A stretch of DNA of 64,000 nt, taken from the NCBI RefSeq assembly GCF_030272615.1, contig NC_081408.1, positions 204,251,113 through 204,315,112 on the forward strand, in the 5' to 3' direction. The translations under genes and the position numbers were made by a program. The DNA comes from Cryptomeria japonica (taxonomy: Eukaryota; Streptophyta; Pinopsida; Cupressales; Cupressaceae). Within the stretch, counting starts at the first letter, position 1, and every line of letters begins with the position of its first letter. The notes beneath the pieces are model-generated. The model was given only the letters and a program-made list of their open reading frames with translations, had not been told where the DNA came from and ran no database searches. Shown here one piece after another: positions 36,541-49,218 of the stretch.

Positions 36541-37135
36541 ATGGAGAGTAAGGTGCATGATGTTGGTAAAGTTCTCTCTCAATCTTGAGTAAGGTACGGG
36601 AGCTAATGAAAATTTCACTCCAAAACTTGAGGAAGGTACATGGTCTAGTGAAAAAGTCCACTCTAGACCCTTGACAAGGTACATTACTTTAGGAAGAAAT
36701 TCGCTCTGGATCCTTGACAAGGTACATGACTTTAGAAAGAAATTCTCTCTCGATCCTTCACAAGGTACATGACTTTAGGAAGAAATTCACTCTGGATCCT
36801 TGACAAGGTAGATGACTTTAGGAATAAATTCACTATGGATCCTTTGTAAGGTACGAGGTTCAAATAAGAAACTCACTCAATGTCCTTGGCAAGGTACACT
36901 CCAAGTTTTCCTTCAACTGGTGGCTGAGGTACATAATTGAGACAAATTCATTTTAAATAGGTTGCAAGGGACATGATCTATCCAAATTTTCTCTTGGCCC
37001 TTGGCAAGGTATGAGGTTTAAATAAGAAATTCACTCAATGTCCTTGACAAGATACACTCCAATTTTTTCTTCAATTGGTGGCCAAGGTACATATTTTGGA
37101 GAAATTCACTCCAACTTGTGAGTGAGGCACATAAA
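36541..37135. repeat. Minisatellite with 43-bp period
   Basis: About 14 imperfect units built on AAGGTACATGACTTTAGGAA, GAAATTCACT and CTGGATCCTTGAC. Units near 36660-36840 are most alike. Further right a larger unit appears twice, each with ATAAGAAAYTCACTCAATGT, then ACACTCCAA, then TTCAAYTGGTGGC, showing a higher-order duplication. A minus-strand open frame at 36484-36720 is only this repeat translated. Confidence 0.9.
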
Positions 37136-38539
37136 ATTAAAAAATTTGCTCCACTTAGCAAGCTTATAAAATTTGCTCTCCTTACTCAATTCATGAATTC
37201 ATGAATTTCATCTATGCCAATCTGTGAAGTGTGCTGATAGGTGCTTGAACATGAAGTTTGTTTGAATTTCTACCTCTCATCTACTTAAAATGACTCTTCC
37301 CAAACATTCAATCTTCTTAAGGTAGTCGTCTTGCAATCTTCTTCACTCTCCTATTTCTAGACATGAAGCTAGAATCCAAACTTGAAATTAATACATTCTT
37401 TGCTCACTCCTTTCGTTTCATTCATTCAAGTTCCTCAAATACTGCTCAAGAAGTCCACAATGCTCCTAACTATGAGTAATGGAAGCAGATTTAACTCCAA
37501 CAAAGGGGGACTTGAAATTATCATGTGCTTAATCAAACCTGTCATTTTAACTTGCCTCCCAATGTAAGTATAATCAGATCTTTTGAATGGTTTCTGGAAT
37601 TCATTTCTAAATAGCTATCTTCTATCTTGTTGTTGTCTTTAAATGTGAGTTGAATCTCAACGTGACTTGTCCTCCATGCTTCCTTGGGTTCTCATCTTTC
37701 TCTTTTCTTCTATCTTTATATCAAACTTGGAAAGCAAGAAATATTTTGCATTAAAACATTAAGAATGAAAACAATTTTCTGCAAAAATCAAACTTCCTAC
37801 CACCCATTCAATTCTGAACATGGATTTCCAAGGCTGGACATTATGATACTTATTGAATCATAGATAGGATATATCTAAACATTTGTCAGAATCAGGTCTG
37901 ATCTTAAAATCAGAATTAGGCCAGCTAAAATTACTGATGCTTTATATCAAATTAGAACCTTGGAAAATGATCTGGAATTTCTTCAAAATCTTCCCCTTTT
38001 CCTTCAAAACACTGGATAAAAAATTTCTTACATCAAATAACATCTTGAAGGAGACTTTGATCAATGTGATGATCAAAATCTTGTTGCCAAAATGGTTGAT
38101 CTCTATCACTAAAACTGCTTCCTAAATGTCTGATTTGAATGCTGTAAAAATGCTACGAAATACCTTTATATAGGCGTTGGAAGATAAGGTTTTGTTTACT
38201 CCTTTCTTGTTCAAGTGACACATCCTCATTCAAATTCCAACTCCCTATCTTTCTGATGTCACACCTTGCAAAGAAATAGTGAGGTGGATGCTTTCCTTCT
38301 TAAAAAATATGCCTTAAAACTTTTTCTTCACCTTAGAGTTTGGTGGGGCCCAATCAACGCTACGTGGTAAAGGAATTCAAAGGATATATTATGCCTTAAA
38401 ACAAGCTTTCCACATCTCCATTTTAAATTTTGTGGGGCCCAACAATGCAATAAAAGCATTCTAAATTCCCAAGCCAAAAGTTAGTGGGTTCCAACAAGGA
38501 GTACTTTAGAAACTTATTTAATCCTCTATTTGGAGTTTA
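37136..38539. other. Non-coding DNA with ~90-bp tandem repeats at its right end
   Basis: No gene recognised in 37136-38300. At about 38300-38490 two or three diverged units occur, each with ATATGCCTTAAAACW and then GTGGGGCCCAA. A TATA-like TTTATATAGGCG lies at 38166. Possibly an old LTR; not provable here. Confidence 0.5.
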
Positions 38540-39190
38540 AAGTGGGAGCCCAAAACGATGATGAATGGAAATGTGAGAGAAGATAAGAGTGGTAGGGGAA
38601 GTGCCACATGACGAAGGGAAGTAAAAGATGTTTGGGAAAGGGAGACACAAGGGATATGGATGTAGGGAAATAGGTAGAGTGAATGCTATGGTGGGGTAGA
38701 GAGGTATAAAGGATAATGGAAGGAGTTGGGATATGGGAAGTAAAGTGGAACGTGAGGTATATTTGGGTAGTGAAAGGGTAAAGGTGGGGTAGAATAGATG
38801 GAATGAGGGTTGGCTAGGGTGGTAGCTAAAGGAAAAGGGTATGATGGTAGGTAGAAGGGCAAGGGGTGTGATAGGGAGGAAAGGGAGTGTGGTTAGTGTA
38901 GGAGATGGGGTAGGATATATGGTAAGCATAGGGGATTAAGGAGGTAAAAGGTAAGGTAGGGAGGTAGGAGGTGTGGTAAATGGAAGTTGGAGGTGTAGGT
39001 GAGGGTGAAAGTATAGGTAGGTAAAGGAAGTGGAGGGAGATAAGAGGGAGTGAGGTAAAATGGAAATGAAAAGGGAGGTGGAAGATAGGATAATGTGGTG
39101 ATTGCAAAGGTGAGGAATAGAGATGGGAGGAATCGGGTTTGGGTGTCCATTAACAGGATTAGGAGAAGTGGAAGGGATAATGCTTTTGCT
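38540..39190. repeat. Purine-rich, cytosine-poor low-complexity tract
   Basis: Roughly 650 bp in which the plus strand is mostly G and A with T and very little C, made of irregular GGTAGGG, GGGAAG and GGAGG-like words. Open frames on the minus strand here (Pro/Leu/Ser/Thr-rich) are a by-product of this composition. Possibly a degenerate minisatellite or expanded purine tract. Confidence 0.85.
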
Positions 39191-40934
39191 AAGCAAAGGG
39201 AGTGTTGAACCTCACTTCATTCTTAAGAGCAGACTTGGTCAGCTCTTGAGCAAGTACAAATAAAAAGGTTAATAGAAAAGACTCAACAACAACTAACAAC
39301 CAAATTAAGATGACTAATCTAGAAAGTGAAAAAATGGGGGTCCCCATTTACAATGAGGCGATGTGTGAATACCTCACAACAGTTACCATGCCTTATTAAT
39401 GACACGAACTAGCATCCCTCACATGCCTATTCCTCATAAATGCGAATTGTCTCCTTGATTATCCATCCTTTGCCTTTTTGCATTATTTCAATGGTCATCT
39501 TGACTCCACTTATTATTTCCTGTTTGCTTCTTTGACCATGATCACCTATAGGAGGTGACCCATTGGCAGGGATGTGACACATATATATATACACACACAC
39601 ACACACATAAGCACTGATTGATGAAATCAATATTTCTTTTGCATTTAAATATTTCATATATTACAAACTTCTCAAACTAAATGCACTTTTATGTAACATT
39701 TCATAAAATATTGGAAGCTACTAGTACATTTCATCCCATTAACATATTTCATTTATTCAACTGATACTGACATTATATAATTGTTCATTAAGTCTAGTAC
39801 ACTTCTCTGCGATGTCCTCCCTTGCACACACTATGAGAGGTTCAAAATGAACATGATAGAGACTCCACTTCAAAAAAAATGAGGACCGAGAACACTCAAT
39901 GTATGGATCGACCACTATGGACAATAACGACACAAGAGGAAGTCTAAGAAGATCATCAATTCCAACATTAAATCATGAAAAATTGCCAGGGAAATCAATC
40001 AAAAAATAAAGCTTGACAAGTGCCACCACATAAAACAAAATAGATGAAAGAAGAATCACCAAAGTCCAAGAGTTAAATCAAATCCAATGATGCTATCTCA
40101 CAATTCACAAAACAACTCAAGGCAAATAGCCAACATATCCAAATCTATGTCACGAGGTGACCAATATCAGTCACATCAGAGGGAGTGACCGCTACACATC
40201 ACTCGAGGGTACAATACCCTAAATGTTTTAGAGAGTGCACACTAGATCTTTTAAACCATAAGTCTATTTATATATCTATATTCATCTAATCATTTTATTG
40301 TGCACAATCTAATCTTGTAAGAAAGTCTAGAGAAGTATCCTTCATGAAAGAAAACATATGCAGGGCGGAAATAAAGTGTTTCATACACAGAAGAAATATA
40401 CTAATGACAAAATTAATATTCAAGATATCCTATCTATAAAATTACCACCTTTACCGAGTTACAAAAATAAATATCAAAACCTCAAATAATCACTCAATGA
40501 TGCTATAATATTCACCATTTCCTTAAGTCACAACAAATAACATATAGATGATAACAATAGTCTACATGATATCATTGAATAATTTAATCAATCATATACT
40601 CACACAATTAAATTAAATCATAATAAATAAATCTCATTACTTTGTCTCCAAACGAAATTTAATATCAAACTTTGATTACTTCTACCCTATTTCCTATGAT
40701 AATTTCCTAAACACACAATTAACCAGATAATTTGTCTATATTGAATGAAACTAAATATCATGGCCTTACTTGCAACCACTTATTTTCATTTACATTTAAT
40801 TTCACATAAATTCAAATACATTCATACATACATTATTCTATTCAACTCATCTCCCATCAGTCCTTAACTATATTCTTTTGTAAACTAAATATTATGAGTA
40901 ATTCAAGGAAAATTGTCATTAAGGAACATATTGT
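39191..40934. other. AT-rich flank of copia element 2, no gene
   Basis: No recognisable gene. A microsatellite (AT)n(AC)n lies at about 39578-39608. Ends at the target-site copy ATTGT (40930-40934) next to the copia 5' LTR. Confidence 0.6.
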
Positions 40935-42140
40935 TGTTGGCCATTTGGAAGAATTGATTATGTGCTTCATTTAAGTTTTATCATTGATGCCAACACTATT
41001 TGTTTGGATGCTTTACCGACACCCTTCCAGTCCTAGTAGGTTGAGTGCTTTCTGGTTGTTTTGGATCCAACATGATCCGATAGGCTTCGGTATGATTTGG
41101 TTATGGAATTGGCGTATTCATGATAATCATGTTCATATTTAGTAAGTTGGTTTTGGTCTGGTGATCGAATGCTATCCTATTTTCTTAGAAGCTTGACTTC
41201 TAGTTCCAACGAGGGTTTCACCAATAGAGCTTTTGATGAAGATCTTTGATGATATGCATAAGTGGTGTTGGTGCAGTTTCTAGTGAAGTTTCGGGATCCT
41301 GATGGTGATCATGTTTTAGACTTGGCAGATGGAGATCATTGTTGTAGCGTGTGGACCTATATAGGGTCTCGATAGATCTAGGTTATGGACTGGATTTAAT
41401 GTAACATGTGGGTTGGACCTCTCAATGTGTTTCCGGGATGTCTTATGCATTGGATATTATTTGTTTGGTCTAAGGCCGACATGGTTTGTAATTATGTAAT
41501 TGGTTTATTGTCTGCTGGTCGACCTGATTGTTTATGGATGAGGGTTTGTATGTATAGATGTAAGATCTCATTGTACACCATCATAGGAATGGGAAATGGA
41601 TATGTAATGTGTGAATAATGTAATATCATTTAGGTAGAGAATTTGGTCCATCATTGGCAATCGAATTGGGTTTATGTAAGAGGATTTAGTCTTCCAGTAT
41701 TGAGCTTAACTGAAACTGTACTCAGGCATAGGAGATACTATCTTTTGCAGTTCAACACTTCTCTAGATTGTAGTCTGGATTTCAATGTTGTTAGTGAGGC
41801 TCCTTTTGTGATGAGTAGTGTGCTCTATCCTATTGGACTTCCTACAAGTGCAGGCCCTCAATTATAATTCACATGCTTACTGCATAAGTATTATCTGACT
41901 ATGGGTAGGCTTCCCACCATGGTTTTTCCCTTTATCTAGTTTCTATGTATAAATCTTGTTGTCATGTGGATGGTATTTATTATGTGATTATTGTTTATGC
42001 TTAATTGGTTTAACTATTATTCTGGTATTAATGTTTTGGGTTTCGGTATTAAAGTTTTAATTCCTAATGGTTTCAGTAATCTGTGACAACTGAGTCACCC
42101 CCCCTCTTAGTTGTCTTCTGGTTATTTGAACTATCTAACA
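40935..42140 (+). repeat. 5' LTR of copia element 2
   Basis: 1206 bp, TGTTGG...CTAACA. Collinear with the 3' LTR but carrying about 90 bp more sequence. Followed by a mutated primer site TGCTATCAAGGA (42143-42154) in place of TGGTATCAGAGC. Confidence 0.93.
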
Positions 42141-42198
42141 ATTGCTATCAAGGATTTGGTTCTCTCTATAGAAAGATTAACTGCTTGAGGAATATTTT

Positions 42199-43100
42199 AT
42201 GGCTACAAATAGTTCAAGTTAATCCAGTTCTTCTGGGCCTATCTTTCAGAGAGATACTCCTAGGCTTGATGGAACAAATTACATAGTATGGAAGATTCAG
42301 ATGGAGACTCATCTGAGATGTCTTCGCAAGGAGATTTGGGAGATCACACGGAATGGTGTCACACCTTATAATCCAACATCTGGCAATCCTCCTCTAGCAA
42401 ACCTAGATAAGGAGCTTGAGAATGATCGTAGAGAAAGAGAAACCCTCTTGTGTGCACTTTCTGATCACTGAATAATGGGATTAACCCACAAATCATCTGG
42501 AAAGGCTAAATGGGATAAGTTGGAGACTCTTAATGAAGGTGACCCTATAGTGAATATTTCTAAACTTGATCATTACTGGGTGAGATATGAAAACAAGAAG
42601 ATGGAAGAAGATGAAAGGATTGCTGCATTCATGGAAAGGGTAAATGAGATTGTTAGGGGAATTAAATATTGTGGTGGAACTCTAAGCGAAGATGAAATTA
42701 TTTCTAAAGTTCTAAGAGGCCTACCACCAGCTTACAACATGAAGGCTATTACTATTAATGAGTTGAGAATAATGACTAATACATCTGTCAGTAGAGATAC
42801 ATTGGTTGGGAAATATCTTCTTTTGAGCTTGAATAATTTGGACCTTCTGGAGCTGTGAAGACTCAACCTTCTTTTCATGCATCTACATCAACAACCAGTA
42901 AGCAAGATTGGAAAGATTTATATGAAAAGGAATTGGAAGATATGAAGACAAAAGATGATTAGTTTGAGCAACTTGAAGCACTATTTTATAGAAGAGTGCC
43001 TAAAGGACCGGTAGGAAGTAAGTATGAAGAAAAAACACCTTTTAAATATTTTGCATATAATAAGATTGGTCATTTTGCATCTAGATGTCTTGAAAAGAAT
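42199..43100 (+). pseudogene. Copia 2 gag (broken)
   Basis: The ATG at 42199 starts MATNSSS and hits a stop at codon 8. Beyond it the UBN2-type gag continues: LDGTNYIVWKIQMETHL, then WDKLETLNEGD, ERIAAFMERVNEI and ISKVLRGLPPAY. The zinc knuckle at about 43047-43088 reads YFAYNKIGHFASRC, with both Cys of the CxxC pair replaced by Tyr. Several stops and frameshifts. Would have formed the particle shell and bound RNA. Confidence 0.88.
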
Positions 43101-43280
43101 TGAAGATTTGAAGAAAGAGTTAAAATATCTTTTAAGACTAACCCTGGATATCAGAACAAGTATAAGTACAGAAAAAATAGAGACAAATCATGCTACATAG
43201 CAGAGGAGGAAGGCATTATTGATTCTGATGATGAACCGACATAGGACTCTGGTACTGATTCTAGCAATGGGAAGGAATCA

Positions 43281-43658
43281 GTGTTCCTGGATATCAAGAA
43301 AGATGATCCATCACTAGAAGAGAATGTACCTGAAGAGAAGGCACTTGGGGCTAAAATTGAACACAAGGATGAATGGGTAATTGACAATGCTTGTTCACAT
43401 CATATCACTGGAGATAAAGGGAAGTTTCTATCTTTGCAAGATTTTGATGGCATTCTAGTTAGATTTGGAGATGACAAAGAATGTATGATCAAAGGAAAAG
43501 GAACTATATCATTGGATGCTAAGAACAATATTGACAATATTTATTATGTTGAAGGTTTTAGGCATAATCTTTTGAGTGTAGGACAATTAGTGGATAAGGG
43601 ATTTCAATTACATTTCAAGGATGGAAAATGCAAAATCATTAACAGATCTGGCAATTAG
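43281..43658 (+). pseudogene. Copia 2 protease (active site altered)
   Basis: A 125-codon open frame with WVIDNACSHHITGDKGKF. The aspartic-protease D-S/T-G triad is D-N-A here (43383-43391), so it cannot be active as read. FGDD, YYVEGFRHNLLSVGQL and other conserved copia protease-to-integrase linker residues follow. The gag-pre-integrase zinc region that should come next is deleted at about 43650. Confidence 0.9.
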
Positions 43659-45171
43659 GGATATACCTAAGATTATGAAGCCCTATAATTCAGTATGTAA
43701 AGAATGTCAAATGGGTAAAAATGTCAGAACCGCTTTTAGGAATATACAAGATATATCTAATGATGTTCTTGATCTTATTCATATTGATTTGTGTGGCCCC
43801 GCTAGAGTTAAAAGTTTTTCAAGACGATAGATATTTTATGCTAATCATTGATGATTATTCTAGAATGATGTGGGTTACTTTTCTAAAAGAAAAATTAGAA
43901 GCATTTGAAAAGTTTAAAATCGTTAAGGCTAAAGTGGAAACTAAGATAGGATTGAAGATTAAATGTTTGAGGTCAGATCATGGTGGAGAATTCACATCCG
44001 GTGAGTTTAATAAATTTTGTGAGAAGGATGGTATAAGAAGATAATTTTCTGCTCCTCGGACACCTCAATAGAATGGAGTTATGGAAAGGAAGAAAAAAAC
44101 TATGTTGGATGTTGCTAGAACAATGATGATGGAAGCCTACCTCATATATAGTGGAAAGAAGCAGTGAGCACATTAGTTTATACATTCAATAGAGTAAATA
44201 TCAAAGGAGAAATCGGTAAGGCACCTACAGTTAAGTATTTCAGAATATTTGTTAGTAAATTTTATATCAGGAGAGATGATATCATTTGGAAATTTGATCC
44301 TAGATGTGATGAAGGCATATTTCTTGGTTATTCTAATGAAAGAAAGGCATATACATGATATAAAAAGAGATTGTAGAGAATTGTGGAGAGTGCTAATGTC
44401 AAAGTAGATGAGCTGAACAAAAGTCAAATCAAAGTTTATGAGAAGGAACCGATAGTGGAAATGATTATATCTGAACCACTAGCACCTTTACCGGAACAGA
44501 GTGTTGAACTGGTTAGTTCGGCAGTATCAGAGAATCCTGTAGTAACTGAAGAACAAGGAAGAGGAACAGAGAGTCAGAGGACTCTTAGGTATGTGAGACT
44601 AAATCATTTAGAAGATCAGATCATTAGGGATAAGAGCAATGGAATGATGACAAGAAGAAGACTCGCAACTAATAAGGTATGTTTAATTTCACAAGTTGAA
44701 CCGGTATCAGTAATTGATGCATGTAAAGATGAATATTTGTTGAAAGCTATGGAATAAGAATTAAATTAGATTGAGAAAAATAACACATGGACTTTGGTTC
44801 CCTGGCCTAAAAATAAAAATGTTATTTGAACTAAATGGGATTTTAGGAATAAATTGAATGAGGATGGTCAAGTTATAAGGAATAACGCTAGATTGGGTTG
44901 TAAAGGATATTCTCAGAAGGAAGGAATTGATTATGGGGCAAATTTTGCACCTATATCTAGGATTGAAGCTGTAAGATTATTTCATGCATATGCTGCTTAT
45001 AAAAACTACAAGGTTTATTAGATGGATGTTAAATATGCATTTTTTAATGGGGATCTTGATGAGGAAGGTTATATTGAGCAACCTGATGGTTTTTCAGTAT
45101 TAGATGATACAAATATGGCTTGCAAGCTAAGGAAAGCTTTATATGGATTGAAACGAGCACCTAGAGCTTGC
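43589..45171 (+). pseudogene. Copia 2 integrase-RT, duplicate A (truncated)
   Basis: Collinear with 46297-48340. Contains CKECQMGKNVR, LIIDDYSRMMWVTFLKE, LRSDHGGEFTS and NGVMERKKK of integrase, a Ser/Val/Glu-rich linker, then RT with ARLGCKGYSQKEGIDY and ALYGLKRAP. A segment of about 170 bp with the HHCC region present in duplicate B is missing, and the copy ends abruptly within RT at GAGCTTG (45171). Many stops and shifts. Encoded integration and reverse-transcription functions when intact. Confidence 0.9.
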
Positions 45172-46296
45172 ACTAATACATTTGGCCTCAAATTCCAATG
45201 AAAGTTTCCGATGGACAAGGCATATTGTGATCAAATTTAATTTTTTTTTTTCAAATGCCCGAGTTCGTCGAATTTCTAACGAACTAAGGCACTTAAAAGG
45301 AAAAAAACATCACGCAAGATCATTTTAATAAAAACCAAGAATTTGTTGGGAGCATCGTCTGCCAAAGTTGAAGCTTTTGTTGCCTCCTTCCCCCCCACAG
45401 AATGATCTCTCCACAACCATGAACTCCTCAGGTAAGGTTTTATTTGCAATGAAGGGCATCTGATTTGGTTTCATAAATAGTGTTCACAAATAGATTAAAG
45501 ATTATAGAATATATATTTTTCCCTAATCTATTAAACCCAAATTTCTAATAGTTCTTGCACTCCTTTTGAGATATCACTATAATTGTCAACAATAGTGTGT
45601 TCTATTGATTGGCGGATCCACTTTTGAAAGAAAGTGAGCTTGAGGATTCCCAGAAGGTCTTTTCTAGATACAAGTCAAGTAGCCACAACAATACAATCTT
45701 GCATTGAGTTGGATCAGTTGGTGACTCACGTAGGTCGACTTTTTTCTTCTCCAAAGTGTCAAAGGCAAATTTCATAGGAGTTTATTGTGTTTTGATAAAT
45801 GGTGATTATTTGAGTTCCTATGTAAGCATTTTGTAGTGTTCACCATTATGATTTTCTGCTCTTACAAGAAATAAATAGTTATCATTTGTAGACCATAGCC
45901 ACCATGGTTTTGCATTTTGAAGGCACAAATGACTTCACAAAGTTGTTACATGGGTTCAATCAATGAATCCTCAAATAGAAAACATAACCACCAAAGCATC
46001 TTTGACTGATAAACTGGAAAACATAACCACAAAATCTTATGTAAATATTTTGGCTATTTAAAGTTTGGACTTAAATATTTAACCAGAACCTCAAAAAATA
46101 CATGGGTTATATTAATGTACCATCAAATGCAGTCAGATATTGGATATTTAAATTAAAAATGAGATTCAATGATATTGAAGAACTAGCTACCAACTCCTCA
46201 AATTCCTTCAAGTTGTTGATCTAGGTGGCTTGAGGAAAACAAATATCAAGGATGATAAACCGATTTGTGTTGATGCTCCAAAGTAACCAAAATAAG
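45172..46296. other. 1.1-kb filler DNA between the two copia 2 duplicates
   Basis: Unrelated to copia sequence. Slightly less AT-rich than surrounding spacer, with a run of T at 45241 and patches that look exon-like: a CCCCCCCACAG acceptor-like string at about 45391, and an open stretch ending in CAG/GTAAGG near 45430. No protein recognised. Could be another insertion or captured genomic DNA. Confidence 0.5.
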
Positions 46297-47948
46297 TAAT
46301 TGGTGGATAAGGGATTTCAATTATAGTTCAAGCATGGAAAATGAAAAATCATTAACAGATCTGGTTTGGAGATTGCAACTGGTACACAGACTAAAGGTAA
46401 TATATTTCATTTGAACTTTGATGAGAAGACTTGTTTGATTACATAGATTGATGAGAGTTGGCTATGGCATAAAAGGTTGTGTCATGTGAATTTTGATTGC
46501 ATTGTAAAGATTTGTTCAACTAAGGTAGCTAGAGATATACCCAAGATTATGAAGCCCTATAATCCGATATGTAACGAATGTCAAATGGGTAAACATGTCA
46601 GAACCTCTTTTAGGAGTATACAAGATAAATCTAATGATGTTATTGATATTATTCACACTAATTTGTGTGGCCCTCCTAGAGTTACAAGTTTTCAAGGTGA
46701 TAGATATTTCATGCTAATCATTGATGATTATTCTAGAATGATGTGGGTTACTTTTCTAAAGGAAAAATCTGAAGCATTTGAAAATTTTAAAATCTTTAAG
46801 GCTAAAGTGGAAAATGAGACAGGATTGAAGACTAAATGTTTGAGGTCAAACGATGGTGGAAAATTCACATCTGATGAGTTTAATAACTTTTGTGCGAAGC
46901 ATGGTATAGGAAGACAATTTTTTGCTCCCCGGTCACCTCAACAGAATGGAGTAATGGAAAGGAAGAACAAAACCACCTTGGATGTTGCTAGAGCAATGAT
47001 GATGGAAGCTAGTCTACCTCATATCTACTGGAGAGAAGCAGTGATTTATACATTCAACATAGTACATATCAAAGGAGAAACTCGTAAGACACCTTATGAA
47101 TTATGGTTTGGCAATACACCTATAGTTAAGTATTTCATAATCTTTGGTAGTAAATGTTATATTAGGAGAGATGATATCATTGACAAATTTGATTCTAGAT
47201 GTGATGAAGGCATATTTCTTAGTTATTCTATTGAAATTAAGGCATATAGATGTTATAATAAGAGATTGCAGAGAATTATGGAGAGTGCCAATGTCAAAGT
47301 AGATGAGCTAAACAGAAGTCTAATAAGAGTTTATGAGAAGGAACCGGTAGCACCTTTACTAGAACAAAGTGTTGAACAAGTTACTCTGGTAGTATCAGAG
47401 TATTCTATAGTAACTGAAGATATGGGAAGAGGAATACAGAGTCAGATTACTCCTAGGTATGTGAGATTGAATCATTCAAAAGATCAGATCATTGGGGATA
47501 AGAACAATGGAGTAATTACAAGAATAAGACTAAAAATTAATGAGGTATGTTTAATTTCAAAAGTTGAACCAGTATCAGTATTTGAGGCATGTAAAAATAA
47601 ATATTTGTTAAAAAATATGGAAGAAGATTTAGATCAGATTGAGAAAAATAATACATGGACTTTGGTTCCCTAGCCTAAAAGTAAAAATGTTATTGGAACT
47701 AAATGGTTTTTTATAAATAAATTGAATGAGGATGGTCAAGTTATAAGGAAGAAGACTAGACTGGTTTGTAAAGGATATTCTCAGAAGGAAGGAATTGATT
47801 GTGTAGACACTTTTGCACCCATAGCTAGGATTGAAGCTGTAAGATTATTTCTTGCCTATGCTGCTTATAAAAACTACAAGGTTTATCAGATGGATGCTAA
47901 ATGTGCATTTTTGAATGGGGATCTTGATGAATAAGTTTATATTGAACA

Positions 47949-47995
<47 letters not shown>

Positions 47996-49218
47996 CATAT
48001 ATATGTACATATGTATATATATGTATGTATATGTATATACATATGTATATATACATATGTATATACATACATATATATACATATGTATGTATACATATAA
48101 ATATATACATATACATATGTATATATATGTATATATACATATGTATATATGTATATATGTACATATATATACATATATACATATATATACATATGTATAT
48201 GTATATATGTATATGCATATATATATATGTATATACATATGTATATATATGTATGTATATATATATTTCACTATCAGATGGTACAAACATAGTTTGTAGG
48301 TTAAGGAAAACTTTATATGGATTGAAACAAGCACCTATAGATTGGTATGCAAGGTTGGATAAATATCTTTTGAAGCTTGGTTTTACTAAGGGTAGTGCTG
48401 ATAGTAATTTATACTATAAAATCACTGTTGATGATATACTGATTATTGAAGTATTTGTTGATGACATAATTTTTGGAGGTGAAGATAAGTTATGCATAGA
48501 ATTTTATAAGAATATGGAGAATGAATTTGAGATGTCTCTAATTGGTGAAATGAAAATTTTCTTAGGTTTGTAGATTACTCAAATTGACAAAGGTATTTTA
48601 ATCTATCAAAGTAAGTATGCTAAGGAATTATTGAAGAAATTTGGTATAGGAGATTCTAAACCAGTGAGTACTCCTATGGTTACGAATGAGAAATTTAAAA
48701 GGAAAGATGTTTCTGCAATGATAAATACTACTAGATACAAATCTATGATTGGAGATGCCGATTGGGCTAGAGATATTGATGACCTGAAAAGTACTTCCAA
48801 TGGAGCTTTCTTTCTTGGAAAGAAGTTGGTTTCATGGATTAGCAAGAAATAGTCATGTACTTCTTTATCTACTGCTAAAGCTGAGTATATTGTTGTTGCT
48901 ACTAATTGTACACATGTTTTATGGATGAAGCAAATGTTGAAGGATATAAAGATGGATTGTAATGCACTGATAGTTTTTTATTGTAATAACTTTGCTGCAA
49001 TTGATATATCAAAGAATCTGGTATTTAATTCTAAGACAAAGCACATATCTATCAAGTACAACTTTTTGAAGGAAAAAGTGGAAGCAAATGAAGTTAGACT
49101 GGTTTATGTGAACACTAAAGAGAAGATTGTAGATATTTTCACTAAACCTTTGCCCAAGAAATTGTTTGAGTACCTGAGAGATAGATTGGGAGTTTCTTCT
49201 CCTCTGGTAGAGACTTGA
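46297..49218 (+). pseudogene. Copia 2 integrase, RT and RNase H, duplicate B
   Basis: Begins in the protease-integrase linker (GGTGGATAAGGG), with the gag-pre-integrase region WLWHKRLCHVNF. A 398-codon open frame (46477-47673) covers the integrase: CNECQMGKHVR, LIIDDYSRMMW, SNDGGKF where SDRGGEF is usual (catalytic Asp replaced by Asn), and PQQNGVMERKNKT with Glu kept. RT follows with KKTRLVCKGYSQKEG and FLNGDLDE, is interrupted by a microsatellite, then resumes with LYGLKQAP and [10 protein letters not shown] (Phe in place of Tyr of YVDD). RNase H: LSTAKAEYIVVAT, then DIFTKPLPKKLFEYLR, ending at 49218. A few stops remain. Better preserved than duplicate A. Confidence 0.93.
47949..48270. repeat. 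Microsatellite (TG)n plus (ATACATATGTAT)n inside copia 2 RT
   Basis: About twenty TG/GT units followed by some 280 bp of ATACATATGTAT-type alternating sequence. It replaces the short segment normally coding for the loop after VYIEQ; RT sequence resumes at [12 protein letters not shown]. The overlapping open frames with Tyr/Ile/Cys/Val repeats are only its translation. Confidence 0.95.

Noticed and set aside
36484-36720. 78-codon minus-strand open frame
   Set aside because: Lies mostly in the 43-bp minisatellite and carries its periodicity; no independent coding sign.
36541-37135. CRISPR-like array
   Set aside because: Units are contiguous and imperfect, without unique spacers, in plant nuclear DNA; it is a minisatellite.
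38537-39196. Several overlapping minus-strand open frames rich in Pro, Leu, Ser and Thr
   Set aside because: They arise from the cytosine-poor purine tract of the plus strand, overlap each other in all frames and show no domain.
42475-42858. Stand-alone host gene of 127 codons
   Set aside because: It is the UBN2 gag segment of copia 2, between its LTRs.
47845-48334. Open frames on both strands with Tyr-Ile-Tyr and Cys-Val repeats
   Set aside because: Translations of the TG/ATACAT microsatellite; only the RT residues after 48270 are meaningful.
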